Source: Pectinophora gossypiella | Taxonomy: Eukaryota > Arthropoda > Insecta > Lepidoptera > Gelechiidae | DNA: 64,000 nt | Assembly: GCF_024362695.1 (NCBI RefSeq) | Contig: NC_065413.1 | Location: 15,101,511 to 15,165,510 of the forward strand | Direction: 5' to 3' | Part shown: positions 34,001 through 43,751 of the stretch, in pieces | Layout of the letters: the number at the start of each line of letters is the position of its first letter | Position numbering within the stretch: the first letter of the stretch is position 1 | Position numbers and translations under genes: made by a program | Notes under the pieces: model-generated | The model's input: only the letters and a program-made list of their open reading frames with translations | What the model was told of the DNA's origin: nothing | The model's database searches: none

Positions 34001-36828
34001 AAGATGTACAAGAGGGTCGTTAACTTGGTCGAAGGTGAGGTTTTTAATACTTTTACAAAATTTCCATTGAGCCGTGGTAGACCAGTTGGTAGAACGCTTG
34101 CCTCTTACTTTGAGGTCGCAGGTTCGAATCCAGCACAGGCCTCAACCAATGATTGTCCAGTTTTTTACGAATTCATGTTTGGATCATAAATGATTGTCAC
34201 GTGCTCAGCGGTGAAGGAAAACATCTTGAGGAAACCCAAATTCCCGAGAAATGCACTTTCGGAGGTATGTGACCTAACATGTATTGGGCTGGTTTTCTCT
34301 TGGCGGGTTGGAATGTCAGACAGGCAGTCGCTTCTGTAAAAAACCGGACTTGTCAAATATTCAGGTTAGGGAAGCGGACCCTGTGAATAAACGGGATAAT
34401 GTTAGGGAGATGACGTTTTCCATTTCACGTCTAAAAAAGAAAATAAAGAAAAAAATGATTAGGGAGTTTCTAGATCTCTCTCATTATAGAGTTAAAATGT
34501 GGATGAATATAGAGGTAGGGGACGACCCAGGAAAGTGTGGATGATATGTGTGAAAGGTGTGAGTACTGAGATGACGTCAGACTTAAGTGTCTACTGCGGG
34601 CTTAGCACCCTAAGCACGCGACTCTTTCTCTCCGCGACAGAGATCGTCTGTCTCTTTCTGTGCAGTACTGTGAGAGAGTGACGGGTGACGTATGTCGAGG
34701 CGAGAAGGAATCGCACGTTTACGGTGCCAAGCCCGCTGACGTACTGTTGTGCTAACCCTATTTAATATGGGATTAGGGCAGGAGGATGATAATTTTTTTT
34801 AAAGATAAATTTTAGGGTTGCCAAATTGAAAGTTAGAGATACGCGTGTCTAATATTTTGCATGTTTTCCAGACATGATCGAAGACTCCAGCGAAACAGAG
34901 GAAAGCAAAACCCAGGCTAAGGAATACCTTGTCTCAGCACATTTGAACTTATCCCTGGTGTATCTTAAAGTGACTCCGGCTCACCACTTCGAGGCCAAAG
35001 ACCATGCTAGTAAAGCTTTGAACTTGGACGAGAAGAATGTCAAAGGTCTATTTCGACGGGGCCAGGCCTTATTGGGCTTGGGGGAGGCCGAACAGGCTTT
35101 GAAGGACTTCCAGAAGGTGGTGGAAGCGGAGCCGACGAATAAGGTACGTGTTTCATCATTAATTTAGGAGCCACGCTCTTGTCGGTGTAGCATTCTCTAT
35201 GCTACTTTTTACGGGAAAGTAAGGCAGTGGATTCCCTCTTGCCTTCTCCGCAGCACTGTCTGACGCGAGTGGGATGGCGCCCAGAGTAGTCTATTTCAAA
35301 TCCGTACTAGGACTCCTGTCCTCCGCCCCTGAATAGTAGTGACAGTTACTGCTGCCCTCTGTCAGGTTCCAGGTCACAGTCCCTATGACTTGCCGTGTTT
35401 ATGACCTTGATATTTTTAATACCTTCAGCTTTGATCCATGTTGAATGCTTGACCATAGACCACGACTGCCCTATACATTTATTACACCTTATTACTAGTA
35501 CTTTTAGAACTCCAACTTAATTAAAATTATGTTGGTGTGTGCCACAATCCTATTCATTTTATACCTCTTAGTAATTTTCGAAAAGGAAAGGGACAGATGG
35601 TTGACAGCTTTTAGGGTTTGAGGCCCGATCCGAACTCAGCCACTATCTCACTCCGGCCTACTGAAGTAAGAGGCTCCCGGAACACACCTCATATAAATTT
35701 TACACCTCTTAGTCATTTTCCTATTCGCCGAAAAGGAAAGGGACGGCTGGTTGACAGCTATTAATTTTATAAGGCTATGGGTCCCTATCCGAATTCAGCC
35801 ACCATCTCACTCCGGCCTACTGAAGTAAGTGGCGTCCACCCCCGCGGCAAGGACGCGCCGAACAGGAATTGCCCCAGTGGAGGGCAGAGAAGATGACTCT
35901 GTCCCCTCTGGTGCCGGGTCAATGGTCTTATATGAAACCAAAACCAAAGGCACGAATGAATAACCCGAGCGAATCAAATACGCAAGTCGCTGATATGCAA
36001 CTTGTTTGACGTGTGACTTAAATTCTGTTGTGACCTAATTTTTTCGTCTTATTTTTTTTCCGTGTAGGCTGCCGCCAACCAGGTTATAGTGTGCCGCGCT
36101 GCCATCAAGAACCAGAAGCAGAAGGAGAAGGCCCTGTACGCGAACATGTTCGACAAGTTCGCCAAGCACGACACGGAGGTAACAGGTTCGCACTCTTTAG
36201 CTTACCCGCATAGGTCCGCCAGCGATACGCGGTCATCGTCATCTTCATAGCCATTTTCATCCAGTATTATCAGCCCATAAACGGCCCGCTGCTAGCCAAA
36301 GGTCTTTGGGGTGGGGGCGCTTGCCTCTCCACGAGATAGTGCTCATGCTATGGACAATTGCCGCCAAGCCGCGGAAGAATGCGAAAGCCAGCGGATTTTA
36401 CACCAGTGGGTTTTAATCGATGCGACGGAAAATTCCACTCGATATTAACTCAGAATCATGGTCTGAATCATCCCCCTCAGTATTCGTTACGACGTCACTA
36501 ACACCCTGTCTATGATCCAAGGTTATTTCCTTTACAATATCGCGTCAATTCACCATACAAACATTAATATTCTACCACATAACTCAACTTCATACTTACT
36601 TCTTACAATTTAAGCTGTTTAAACTTCATATACTTATCCGTTTGTCCACAGGTGGAGAAACAAAGAGCTAAAGAGGAGATAGACGTGATAGGAGAGAAGG
36701 TGGGGGAATGGGGCGCGGGGGAGGGCGAGTGGACCGACCAACAGAGGGACAGGAAGCCCACAGAGTTTGAAAGGGAAAACCCGAATATACTCATGCTAGA
36801 CAAGGATGGACAGTTCTCAAACATGTGA
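19094..36828 (+). CDS. Fkbp59: FKBP59/FKBP52-type immunophilin (peptidyl-prolyl isomerase, TPR co-chaperone)
   Basis: Eight exons with GT-AG junctions and fully consistent phases: 19094-19295, 21411-21553, 22847-22967, 25294-25476, 33822-34034, 34872-35143, 36068-36178 and 36652-36828 (TGA). The product is 473 residues. FK1 (about 14-115) keeps the isomerase and drug-pocket residues: VHYTG, SKFDSS, GSVIRAWD, PEYAYG and the final NATLQFE. FK2 (about 130-250) lacks the HYTG tyrosine and pocket tryptophan, as expected for the inactive second domain. Residues about 260-410 form three TPR units with basic clamp positions (GTTYFKQNKF, HLNLSLVYLK, GLFRRGQALL) that in this family bind the Hsp90 C-terminus. 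A basic helix (KEKALYANMF) follows, similar to the calmodulin-binding tail of FKBP52. Drosophila FKBP59 is reported to bind the TRPL channel; whether that holds here is inference. Intron 4 (8.3 kb) carries an antisense BEL/Pao element. Confidence 0.95.
20160..20290 (+). repeat. LINE 3' tail fragment in FKBP59 intron 1
   Basis: Same family as 7700-7835: TTATGGTTGTCTGGAAGAAA, then GAGGCTGCCATTTACC and the AATAAAGTATATTTGTAC tail. The remainder of intron 1 (19296-21410) is AT-rich, plus a LINE piece at 19978-20040. Confidence 0.6.
23208..23494 (-). mobile_element. tRNA-derived SINE (family T), FKBP59 intron 3
   Basis: Near full length on the minus strand. The body begins CTTCTATCGTGTGGGTTGTG on plus, and the CGTGCCTTCCGAAGCACG core lies at about 23356-23373. 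The decayed head is near 23455-23490 (CAACCACTGGACCAC). Box B is eroded. Confidence 0.75.
23651..23712 (+). repeat. Perfect hairpin in FKBP59 intron 3
   Basis: Arms 23651-23677 and 23686-23712 are perfect inverse complements over 27 bases (core TCGACTGAACTTAGC) with an 8-base loop. Flanking A/T-rich arms (AAAACAAACAA... and TTGTTTGTTTT) extend the pairing imperfectly to about 60 bp. Confidence 0.8.
23955..24187. mobile_element. Family E fold-back MITE
   Basis: Complete copy with both ends (ACAGGGTGTTAGTAACACCG and CGATGTCACTAACACCCTGT) and central AAAAATTCCACTTGATATCA-type arms, in FKBP59 intron 3. Confidence 0.75.
24501..24795 (+). mobile_element. Composite tRNA/5S-rRNA SINE, copy 2
   Basis: Full length at 295 bp, with an 11-bp target duplication ATCTTGAATTT (24490-24500 and 24796-24806). 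It is inserted in a family F MITE (about 24290-24830) within FKBP59 intron 3. Structure as copy 1. Confidence 0.9.
26403..26608 (-). repeat. 3' LTR of the BEL/Pao element (element orientation)
   Basis: Second 206-bp LTR, immediately preceded on the plus strand by the CAGGC duplication at 26398-26402. A short purine-rich stretch (GGCGGAGTA on the minus strand) abuts its inner edge and may be the polypurine tract. Confidence 0.92.
26647..32022 (-). CDS. BEL/Pao Gag-Pol polyprotein
   Basis: Uninterrupted ORF of 1791 residues from the ATG at 32022; the reading frame stays open upstream without another ATG. Domains in order, approximate residues: DUF1759-type Gag (140-290); zinc knuckles (375-440, e.g. 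CVICNENHKIYDC and YRLCHNCLKQGHPTHVC); aspartic protease with ALLDCGSQSS near 500; reverse transcriptase with CGDIEKMYRQ near 835 and FLVDD near 907; Pao-type RNase H with FCDASQRAYGAA near 1080; integrase zinc module (HHVTKLLFEW, CVRCRR, near 1420-1460); integrase core with GLDFAG, YCDNG and the GGIYEAG glutamate (about 1495, 1560, 1605); and a C-terminal DUF5641 module. All the catalytic motifs named are intact, so the element could be competent. Its protein would make virus-like particles for its own transposition. Confidence 0.95.
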   Translation of the reverse strand: MSTSNEAMKGTSDKGLSAKRSSIRGQITKFRNYLDKISTAKVLSSIELIELSIKITKIEALAGKFDELQTELEVLNQHNLDAELAIRDSIEQDIIFCIATAKKLFEEFQTTNNETRRSSGRPETECQSDHNQDLGIKLPQIQINKYDGSYFRWLDFRDTFVNLVHKNPKLTSIHKFHYLVSYLEGEAARIISNLEISSSNYELAWKLLIERYDNKRLLVNHHLNSLFNIQTQKESEKSLRFLVDHVTKNLRALATLGQPTDKWDILIIYMLTSKLDARTLLKWEEHRNTLDDLPTLEIFYKFLIDRADVIEAMNRNRFNNQNSNSSNQTQNNSHFNQSGSKDSRNNNFQHFNKQQKSTFVHASTSQEKASMFVCVICNENHKIYDCSVFKAKGVSDKLSDVNKYRLCHNCLKQGHPTHVCRMGPCTICKKRHNTLLHSNNPESSVHTNASLNDTKNGQTESIVNFSNQNITSNKQVILSTAWIKVCNPMTNETAKVRALLDCGSQSSFVTTELKQKLNLISNNTNTINIIGIGNNCTNKVKDSCVVQLKSLNSPYQATLSCLVLDELTGELPKAPINAQCLNLPIDLQLADPNFDQPAPIDVLIGADLFWDVLKGGRRSLGPNAMDPKLQNSQFGWLIAGCVGLNASTTIHCNHAIARTDSIIDYYLPKFWELEQIPQKSLLSENDRHCEKHFISNTSREETGRFNVRLPLVESPDVLGDSYNAAKRRLLNLEKRFKRLPLLKEKYTEFIKEYADLGHLSESPTKIPDPGYFLCHHAVLKEDSESTKLRVVFDGSNPTSSGRSLNDILMVGPSIQDSIFSILLRARQYKYLLCGDIEKMYRQVNVNEQDRNLQLILWRDDESQPIKTLQLNTLTYGTASASYLSTRCLWQIGEECEDTEIKIIIQKDFLVDDLITGADTEARLYYIKNALVETLNKGCFKLRKFKSNLSALIKEIASQSHEHLNISESTSTLGLGWNPHRDVLHFPFHLPKDIFGKITKRSIMSNAFKIYDPLGLLGPCIVQIKMLLQDLWQLKIDWDDDVPKDIERSWIQICENIKCLAKFEIPRRVSCDSPKCTEVHIFCDASQRAYGAAAYVKTVSQNDEVTVRLLCAKSRVASLKPVTIPRLELCAALLGAQLSQSVSESLRRKPDRFVHWSDSSVTLSWLRANPRKLKTFVANRVVEINELIPLSSWRYVPTDLNPADMVSRGVNPKQLMDSDQWWLGPSFLTQPESKWPVLTAPENKNIPEIKINKLNTKTINTLTAINKNYLPDTGDNLPASPTDEPEIKNNVCTYDQPILKCENFSKFMKLQRTVAYVNRFINNIYVKIRKTKRSGHLTTDELKEAFHYLCRISQQESFPEEYKTLSKGLELKSKSNILSLNPYFENGLIRVGGRIDASNYSYDKRHPILLESAHHVTKLLFEWEHLQNLHAGPQLLLSILRETVWPVNGRRLARRTISRCVRCRRVQGKTLVPKMGDLPSKRLNADFPFISVGLDFAGPFQILNRKGRGAKLIKCYMCLFVCLKYKCIHLEIVSELSMNAFIMTFQRFVSRRGKPAEVYCDNGRNFVAADKELKKYLQLQQEALGEFAAQEGVKFSFIPAYSPHFGGIYEAGIKSAKFHIKRVMGNCNLTFEELGTLFAKVEAILNSRPICPLSSSPTDFTSLSPGHFIIGRPLVALPTPPLEQRSTSALKRHERLEQLKQHFWARWQREFISELQQRLKWKTSVKQGNLKIGDLVLIQEDYVPPMCWRMGRVLRLFHGPDGIARVADINTTRGIIRRALVRLCPLYPIEDK
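32909..32926 (-). other. Probable tRNA primer-binding site of the BEL/Pao element
   Basis: Five bases inside the 5' LTR, the minus strand reads TGGCGACCGT. This fits the complement of the 3' end of arthropod arginine tRNA plus CCA over about ten bases, after which the match fades. The primer identity is from memory of the tRNA sequence. Confidence 0.5.
32932..33137 (-). repeat. 5' LTR of the BEL/Pao element (element orientation)
   Basis: This 206-bp LTR begins TGTTACGCC in element orientation and ends AGCGACA. It matches the copy at 26403-26608 except for about two substitutions (one in the A-run, one in GATTGATATT). The flanking target duplication CAGGC lies at 33138-33142. Confidence 0.92.
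33428..33713 (+). mobile_element. Composite tRNA/5S-rRNA SINE, copy 3
   Basis: Target duplication ACAACGGGA (33419-33427 and 33714-33722). It is inserted in a repeat related to 43140-43226, in FKBP59 intron 4 about 110 bp before exon 5. The 5S-like block contains one changed stretch (GTTTCGCAACTTTCG). Confidence 0.88.
34068..34420 (+). mobile_element. tRNA-derived SINE, third family, FKBP59 intron 5
   Basis: Box A-like TGGTAGACCAGTTGGTAGAA and box B GGTTCGAATCC are followed by a long body with TTGGGCTGGTTTTCTC, CAGACAGGCAGTCGCTTC and AGCGGACCCTGTGAA, ending GTTAGGGAGATGA. Reverse 3' fragments lie at about 61388-61462. Confidence 0.75.
36415..36513. mobile_element. Family E MITE, half copy, FKBP59 intron 7
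   Basis: Reads from GATGCGACGGAAAATTCCAC to CGACGTCACTAACACCCTGT, one arm only. Confidence 0.65.
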
Positions 36829-36910
36829 GGGCTCTGACACACGCAGCGCAAGCGTTCACTTTTAAGGTGATCCCAACTGTTTTTAACGGATTTTCTATAT
36901 CATATACATA

Positions 36911-37051
36911 CAGTCATGAGCAATATAATGTACCCACTTTAGGACTCTGTCGCACTAACTTATTTGACATTTAGTGAGACTTACAGTTCAATTTGTCAAA
37001 AAAGTTAATGTGACATGGTACCAAAGTGCATACTATTAATGCTCGTGACCG
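36911..37051 (+). mobile_element. Family A MITE just after the FKBP59 stop
   Basis: A 141-bp copy flanked by TA (36909-36910 and 37052-37053). It starts 82 bp after the stop codon, so it probably lies in the 3' UTR. It is nested in a larger inverted repeat (TTAACGGATTTTCTA near 36880, its inverse near 37102-37118). Confidence 0.75.
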
Positions 37052-37239
37052 TACAACGTTTAATACAACAGCCTTGGCCTGGGTTTAGGTTTTGGGTTGA
37101 TGTAGAAAATCCGTTAAAATAGTCAAATTCCTCACTGCAAGACAATTAGTGAACTAAATACAACTGGGTTTTAATGTAAGTCTAGTTTTTCTGTGTACAT
37201 GTGTTAGTAGGGTCAGAAATAACATGGGATTATTGTGAA

Positions 37240-37905
37240 TAGGTAAACTCATGGTATGAGAAGACCAGGTATGCTCGATCCTATGACAAGCCGCCATTGC
37301 TAGCCCTTTGATGACGTAAGTGTTACCATTAAATTGGTATCTCCAACATTCCAAGGATTATAAAGGTTGAAAATTAAGTGAATTACTGACTAATGTATTT
37401 AATTATTATTACTTGTCACATACATAAAAATAAAACTGTAAGTAAATCTTTTATTCATCATCATCAGCCGTACGACGCCCACTGCTGGGCATAGGCCTCC
37501 CCCAAGGATCTCCACGACGATCGGTCCTGCGCTGCCCGCATCCAGCGGCTTCCCGCGACCTTCACCAGATCGTCGGTCCACCTTGTAGCGGGCCTACCCA
37601 CTGAGCGTCGTCCGACACGTGGTCGCCACTCCAGAACCCTTCCGCCCCATCGGCCATCGGTTCTCCTCGCCATGTGTCCTGCCCACTGCCACTTCAGCTT
37701 TGCAATTCTCCGAGCTATGTTGGAGAAATCTTTTACTAAAAGTTCAAAATTTCCTTGCAATGTAAATTAAAAACATTGGTCGTGGGTAATTTCATTTTTA
37801 CGAAATGGCAACGCAGGGCGGGATGACGTCAGCTGGGCTAACCTTGAAATGTTAGCTGTCACTTTTGAGCATACCTGGTTTTCTTATACCATGGGTAAAC
37901 TAAAG
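37240..37905. mobile_element. MITE (family H) carrying an RTE insertion
   Basis: Inverted ends GTAAACTCATGGTATGAG... and ...TATACCATGGGTAAAC with inner GACCAGGTATGCTC/GAGCATACCTGG. A related copy without this insertion is at 48584-48955. The RTE fragment 37454-37725 interrupts it. Confidence 0.65.
37454..37725 (-). mobile_element. 5'-truncated RTE-type LINE fragment
   Basis: The minus-strand reading encodes the C-terminal end of an RTE-like reverse transcriptase protein (KLKWQWAGHMARR, GRPATRWTDDL, WRSLGEAYAQQW), ending in (GAT)n. Target duplication AAATCTTTTA at 37444-37453 and 37726-37735. The fragment is too short to be functional. Confidence 0.85.
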
Positions 37906-38254
37906 GAATACGAATTATTATATACTTACATAGTACTTTCTTACCATTTTTGACCTACAATAAGTCACTTGTCCTGTGTCATTGGTATGCTTCTCAAATG
38001 GAGACTTCACGGAGTTTTTCATTTATCTCAAGTACAATTTCCACTAACGCAGTTGGCTCGACCATTATAGACGGCGATACGGCTCGCTCGTATCACGTTG
38101 GTCTAAGAGAAAGCTTGCAATATCCTTACCAAACACAGGGACAGTCTCACAGAGTGATTTCGGCAATGTCCCCATCGGGAATCGAACCCGGAACTCTTCT
38201 AGACCACAGACGTTCACAATCAATGTCTATTGTATTTCAGACTTAATAGTAGTA

Positions 38255-38386
38255 CGGTCACGAGCATTAATATGTATACACTTTGGTACCATGTCACATT
38301 AACTTTTTTGACAAATTGAACTCACTAAATGTCAATTATGTTAGTGCGACAGAGTTCTAAAGTGGATACATTATATTGCTCATGAC
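38255..38386 (-). mobile_element. Family A MITE
   Basis: A 132-bp copy with ends CGGTCACGAGCA and TGCTCATGAC, flanked by TA on both sides (38253-38254 and 38387-38388). Confidence 0.75.
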
Positions 38387-38759
38387 TACCTAGTTATACA
38401 TTCTATTCCTTAATTCGACCAAATAAAACCATTCACAGATCTCTCAACACTTACCAAAATCAATTACTATTATTTCTAATATTTAGAAACTTCACGTATT
38501 TCATAAGAACATTTGTCCATTAGTAAGGTCATTTAAAATTGGGGTGTAATTCGTGTTCATTAATTCATATTTGATTAAAACATATCAACATATAAGAGTG
38601 TTTTCGTGTAAAACGGTCAAATCATTCCGCTTTTGGAGGCTTTTTAAGGCTCCGCTTGATGATTTGGAAGTGATGGTTTGGAAGTCAAGGTAGCTATTGT
38701 CCACTTGACGGAAAGGAAGGTTTGGATGTCAATATTGAATACGAACAGCCTATTATAGT

Positions 38760-39232
38760 CCGACAAGGATCTTGTGTGGAATTCCGTGGCATTTGCCTAC
38801 CGTAAAGCAGTTATTACACCTACCTGTCCGTCGGGCTAGATGCGTCAAGGTCACGGGTTACCATAGTTACTCCCCACCAACTCGGTCGTGGTTACCATGG
38901 TTACGCCTCGCAGATTTGCTATTAGGCTATTTTATAACAACTGTCAAAAATTACCCGAGTGACGTCGGTAAAAAAAGATCGGACAAAGTTGTGAGCTTGT
39001 TGTTAAAATACGTTTTCATTTGATGCGGCTTTATGGTCCAAATAACGTAACATGATTAGAATGACAGCAGGATAGATATAGTACATAACATCTTACGAAT
39101 CAAACGAGTGATATGTCCCTTTCGCAGCTGTAGACTGCTTAGTACCGAAAGGGACAAAAGATATGTCATTTTAATCAAGTTTCATGAACTATAGTTCCGA
39201 TCACGACCACGTGCCAAAAGATCCTTGTCGAT
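38760..39232. repeat. Possible MITE with CGACAAGGATCTT ends
   Basis: CGACAAGGATCTTGTGTGG at the left and its partial inverse CACGTGCCAAAAGATCCTTGTCG at the right bound about 470 bp. No clear target duplication. Confidence 0.4.
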
Positions 39233-39950
39233 ATGTCCATAGTACATACTCCACAACACTGCTCCACTGCAGGTTGATGGAGAAAGAAACAAAGTATAAT
39301 TCAATAATTGACTTCTAAACTTTCTGCTCCCGTGTCCCAACACGTTGTAGGTTAGTCATGAAGCTTACTTATGTACTTTATTTTACTGTACAAATATTTG
39401 TGGAACGAATGGATTTACGTTAATAAACTGTTGATATACCATAACGGGTCGTTTTCTTTTTCTACACTACAGAAAATTGCCTACTTGACAGTTTCGGATA
39501 AGTATTTAAAAAATTAGACGTTTATTTTATACCCCTTAAAATATTTTCACGAAAATGCTATATAATAGAAAAAAATATGTTTTTCTTCAATTTCAAATTT
39601 CGCGCGAAAACGGTTGGTCACGTGTAATTTCGGACAGTGACGTCACAGTTCAACAAAAAAAGAAACTCGAGAGTATAACTTGAAACCTAACCGTTTTTTT
39701 TTATTTTGTGAAATGTGACGTCACACGAAGCTCAATCATGGCCGCCCGAGTTTCGGGTTTTGTAATAGGTACTAGCTACGCCGGGCACCAGCTTCCCCTG
39801 GTGGCCGTTGAGCGTAGGCTAGGCGGGAATATAATAAGTATTTCAAAAAGTAAATATCACTTACCAAGGGGTCGCGCGGGAACTAAAACCATCACACCAC
39901 TTTTCGAATGTTTGAAGTGTAATGATGTATTTTTGAAATATAATTAGGTA

Positions 39951-40258
39951 TACAGGGTGTTAGTGACATCGTAACGAAAACTTTGAGGGGTGATTGAGGC
40001 CATGATTCTGAGATGATATCAAGTGGAATTTTCCGTCGCAAAAGTATGGAAAAGAAAATAATTTAAAAAAACATAAAAATTTTTAGGAATATTCAGACTG
40101 AAAATTTATATACTCTTAACACTTGATATCAACTCAGAATCATGGTCTGAAAAAAAAATCATGAATTTTGCGACGAAAAATTCCACTTTGTATTAACTCA
40201 GAATCATGGCGTGAAACATCCCCCTGAGTATTCGTTACGATGTCACTAACACCCTGTA
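39951..40258. mobile_element. Family E fold-back MITE, long copy
   Basis: ACAGGGTGTTAGTGACATCG at 39953 and its perfect inverse at the right end; a duplicated right arm (two TCAGAATCATGG segments) makes it longer than other copies. Confidence 0.75.
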
Positions 40259-41068
40259 TGTATAAATATTTGTACACTTGCTTGCAGGTTGAATACATGC
40301 ACTGTTTTACTTAGAATAAGATCTTTAACTTTGTGTTCTTGCAAATAAATGATTGATTGATTGATTGAGTTGTTGTGTGTACAATAGGCGTGTTTGTGGC
40401 ACAAGGGGGTTGAATAACGTCAGCGGTTTAAACAAAAATAAAAGTGCGGAAAAGTTACAAAGCGCGAATTGTAGCCATTTTGAAATTGGCAGCCAAAAAG
40501 CTAAGTCGCTCGCAGAGGACGCTGCAGTAGTGATACCACAGGCAAAAAATAATGCGATAACGTTAAAAATAACTAACGCTAATAATAGGCGTTACTAGGT
40601 ACACAGATAAAAGAACACATTCTTAATTCATAAATAAGTTAAATAGAAAAATGAAAATGTTTTCCGACAGTTTTAGAAATGTCTTTATTTAGTAATTACA
40701 AATTCATAATTTATCTTGAACCTAGTACACGACCCAATTACATCTTCCACCCATTATTATTCTGACCAAAACAAAGGGAAGCAATATAGGTAGCGACATA
40801 ATTCTATACTTAATGTGATCCAAATATCGAGCAACAATTATTTTTATGTATGCTTCTGCCATTACATTGTATTTTGGAATAATTATGTACCCGAGGAATG
40901 AGAAAGTAGGTAATTATCACGTTCAAACTGAGCAACGCCATCTATATTGTTTATGGTGAACATTTTTTGCCCGACTTCGTAGTGATTACATGAACAACTA
41001 AAATTGAAATAGACACTTTTTCTTACACCAAATACCAAAAAGTTTTTTTTTAAATATGAGCATTATTA

Positions 41069-41155
41069 TTACTAGCCTGTATGATCCCACTGCTGGGCAG
41101 AGGCCTCCCCATGTCTGTCCAAGTATCCTGGTTCTTTGCGAGCACAGACATATGA
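41069..41155 (-). mobile_element. RTE LINE 3' remnant
   Basis: TAGCCTGTATGATCCCACTG and GTCCAAGTATCCTGGTTC match the 3' end of the RTE fragment at 56490-56962, same orientation. Confidence 0.6.
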
Positions 41156-41948
41156 GCATATGAGCTATAAAACTAAGAATATATTTTACTAAATGTAAGT
41201 AGTACCATGGGTAGAAATATTTGCCCGAAATTGAAAAGAAACGATTGTTACTAACTAATATGGACCCATTGTCCGAAATAAATGATTGAATTTGAAATGT
41301 AATTTGACCCTAACATGTAACAGATACAATAAAACACAGAATATTGATCGAAAATAATTTACTTAAAATATCTTACAAACTGTTTGAACTATTTAAAATT
41401 GATAGGTACGTCTGAGATCATGCTTGGCATACACCAAGTTATATACAACAGAAATTATTACATCTATTCATATTATTACCAGACAAAAATTTTGGTAGCA
41501 CAAACAATATATTGCGATGGTTTTAAGTTCGTTCACGCTGATCGTTGATTTGCCTCGGCATTTAACAACTTAGTCTGACAAATGGGGAGCACTGAGGGGT
41601 CTCGGTGCAAAATTTAAGACAAAAGGCCTCAGGGTGCCAAGCGGGCGGGAATCTCGGTTCAGGGTCTGAGACGATTGTGAAGAGAAGCCGTTCGGAGTGA
41701 GTCCTTTTGAGGGATTTGAAAATCGCTTTGTTGACCATGGACTTTGAGTTTTTTTTTAGTTTTACATTGAGGACCCATTTCACCTGTAACTTCCCTGTAC
41801 TTTTGTATTGTGTTATGGGCAAATAAATAATAATATATCTGTCTCTGTCCATTATTTCAATTTCCTGAAAGCCAACAGCAGGTTATTTTTTTTACATGTG
41901 TTTCATGCTGTTTGTGATACCAAAATGTCTTATCCTTGATAACCATGA

Positions 41949-42476
41949 GGCTACGTTCACACGGCGTTTCCGTTTTTTCACGTATACCGGACGGGCGCGG
42001 AGCGTTGTCTCGAACCCGGAACTTTCTCAAACTCCGTGTGAATAATAAACTTTATTGCCACTGCTAAATTCGATAAAACCTCATATGCGTTATAACAGAA
42101 TTATAATATTCAATATTCTTTATTTCAATAGTATGATGGTATACAAGTTGGTAAGTTACATATGAGTTTCAAATTACAGACACTTTCGGGCATGATCAAA
42201 TAGAAGTTCAAAAGAGAGAAGGAGGCTTTTCAAATTGTAACATCATTATCATTAAGCTATTCACTAGTGCTGTAGTACCATTATATTATAATTAATAGAA
42301 GTAATTTAATAATAAATAATAAAAAATATAATTTAATAATAATATAATAAATATATATATTTTTAATATATATTATAATATATTTTATTAAGTAGAAGTT
42401 CCTTATATTTATCCTTATATATTTTAATAAATATTTTATCACTTCTCCGTGCCATGAATGCCGTGTGAACGTAGCC
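41949..42476. mobile_element. MITE with 17-bp perfect terminal inverted repeats
   Basis: GGCTACGTTCACACGGC (41949-41965) and its perfect inverse at 42460-42476 bound 528 bp with a very AT-rich interior. No target duplication is obvious. Confidence 0.65.
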
Positions 42477-43226
42477 TTATGGATCATATTATTGACCTGC
42501 CTAATCAAAATCGTCGAAAAATATTATTTTAATTCCATTACAAATGGATTGTTGAATAATGGAAGTAAATTTTTTTTTATTATAAATGTAATATTTGAGT
42601 ATATAAAAAAAACTTGTTGACTTTGTGTGAAGTTAACACAATGAAATTCATTTAAGATCTTATATGGAAGAATGTCGTTTTGAGATTATTAAAAATATTG
42701 ACAAGATAATTAAGAAACAAAATTATCTACAACTTAAGTTGAGAACGACAAATGAAGCATTCCTAGGCTAAACATTAAAAACAAAATTAAACGTCTAAGC
42801 AGTCTAAAGTAGCCTGAACTTAAAAAAAAAGTTTCTTTTTAACATTTAAAGTTTTCTAATCTGTACATTTATTTTACAACGCTTAAAATGTATTTCTTAC
42901 ATTCAACATTTTCTAGTCTATGATGCGTCTAAAATACCTACAGTTTAATTCCGAAAAATATAAAAATACTGGCCATTTAATAATATGCATTAATTATGCT
43001 GCTGATTAAAAAATAAACTATATATTTTCCATTTATTTACACAAAATAGGCCGAATACAGTCATAAAATATGCCGTTCGCTGGAATGTTCCCACTTTGGG
43101 GACGGCGCAAAACTAAAGTTAAAAGAGCTTTAGGCAGATAAGACCAGAGTACAAAAAGAACAATTTGAAAAAGAAAAGCAGCCAGTGTCCTTAATAGAAA
43201 AGAGTTTTTACAACAGGAACATTCCA

Positions 43227-43629
43227 TTTCTTTTTTGTTTTGTTTTTCCCCAAAGGGCAAGCCAAAGGGAACTATGCCCATACAGCCATGTCTGACGTAC
43301 TTTTTTCTTGATGATTAATGAAATGATGAAAGGTGATGATGATGAAACCTAAGCCCCCACCCTCGGAGTAGACTCCTACTCCGAACCCCAAACGAATTAA
43401 CTCAAAAGTCCGCATAAACTTTTGAGTTATGAAGCGGCTTCCTGGCACGAAGCGAAAATAGGCAGATACACTTTGTTTATTGAATACATCGATATAATAA
43501 CACTCGCGAATGTCTTCCGACTAACTTAATGCGATCATTAACCACAAAACACCACTTCGTATTAATTATTTAGATCATTCAATGAAGAAAGCAACTGTCC
43601 CGTTCCCGTTTCCCGCCAAAAAGCCGCCA
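43227..43629 (-). mobile_element. Family D retroposon flanked by a 60-bp direct repeat
   Basis: Reverse copy of the element at 5499-5862. It is flanked by two identical 60-bp segments (43167-43226 and 43630-43689; start GAAAAAGAAAAGCAGCCAGT, end CAACAGGAACATTCCA). Confidence 0.8.
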
Positions 43630-43751
43630 GAAAAAGAAAAGCAGCCAGTGTCCTTAATAGAAAAGAGTTTTTACAACAGGAACATTCCAGTGAATGGCCG
43701 AATAGCATAGCTATAGTTATCTAATTTAAAAAAAAAACTTAATACATGTAA

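Noticed and set aside
40365..40598. 77-codon ORF on the plus strand
   Set aside because: No ATG start, no recognised motif, and it sits between MITE copies.
41562..41852. 96-codon minus-strand ORF
   Set aside because: No domain, frame or splice context; it is AT-rich intergenic DNA near RTE remnants.
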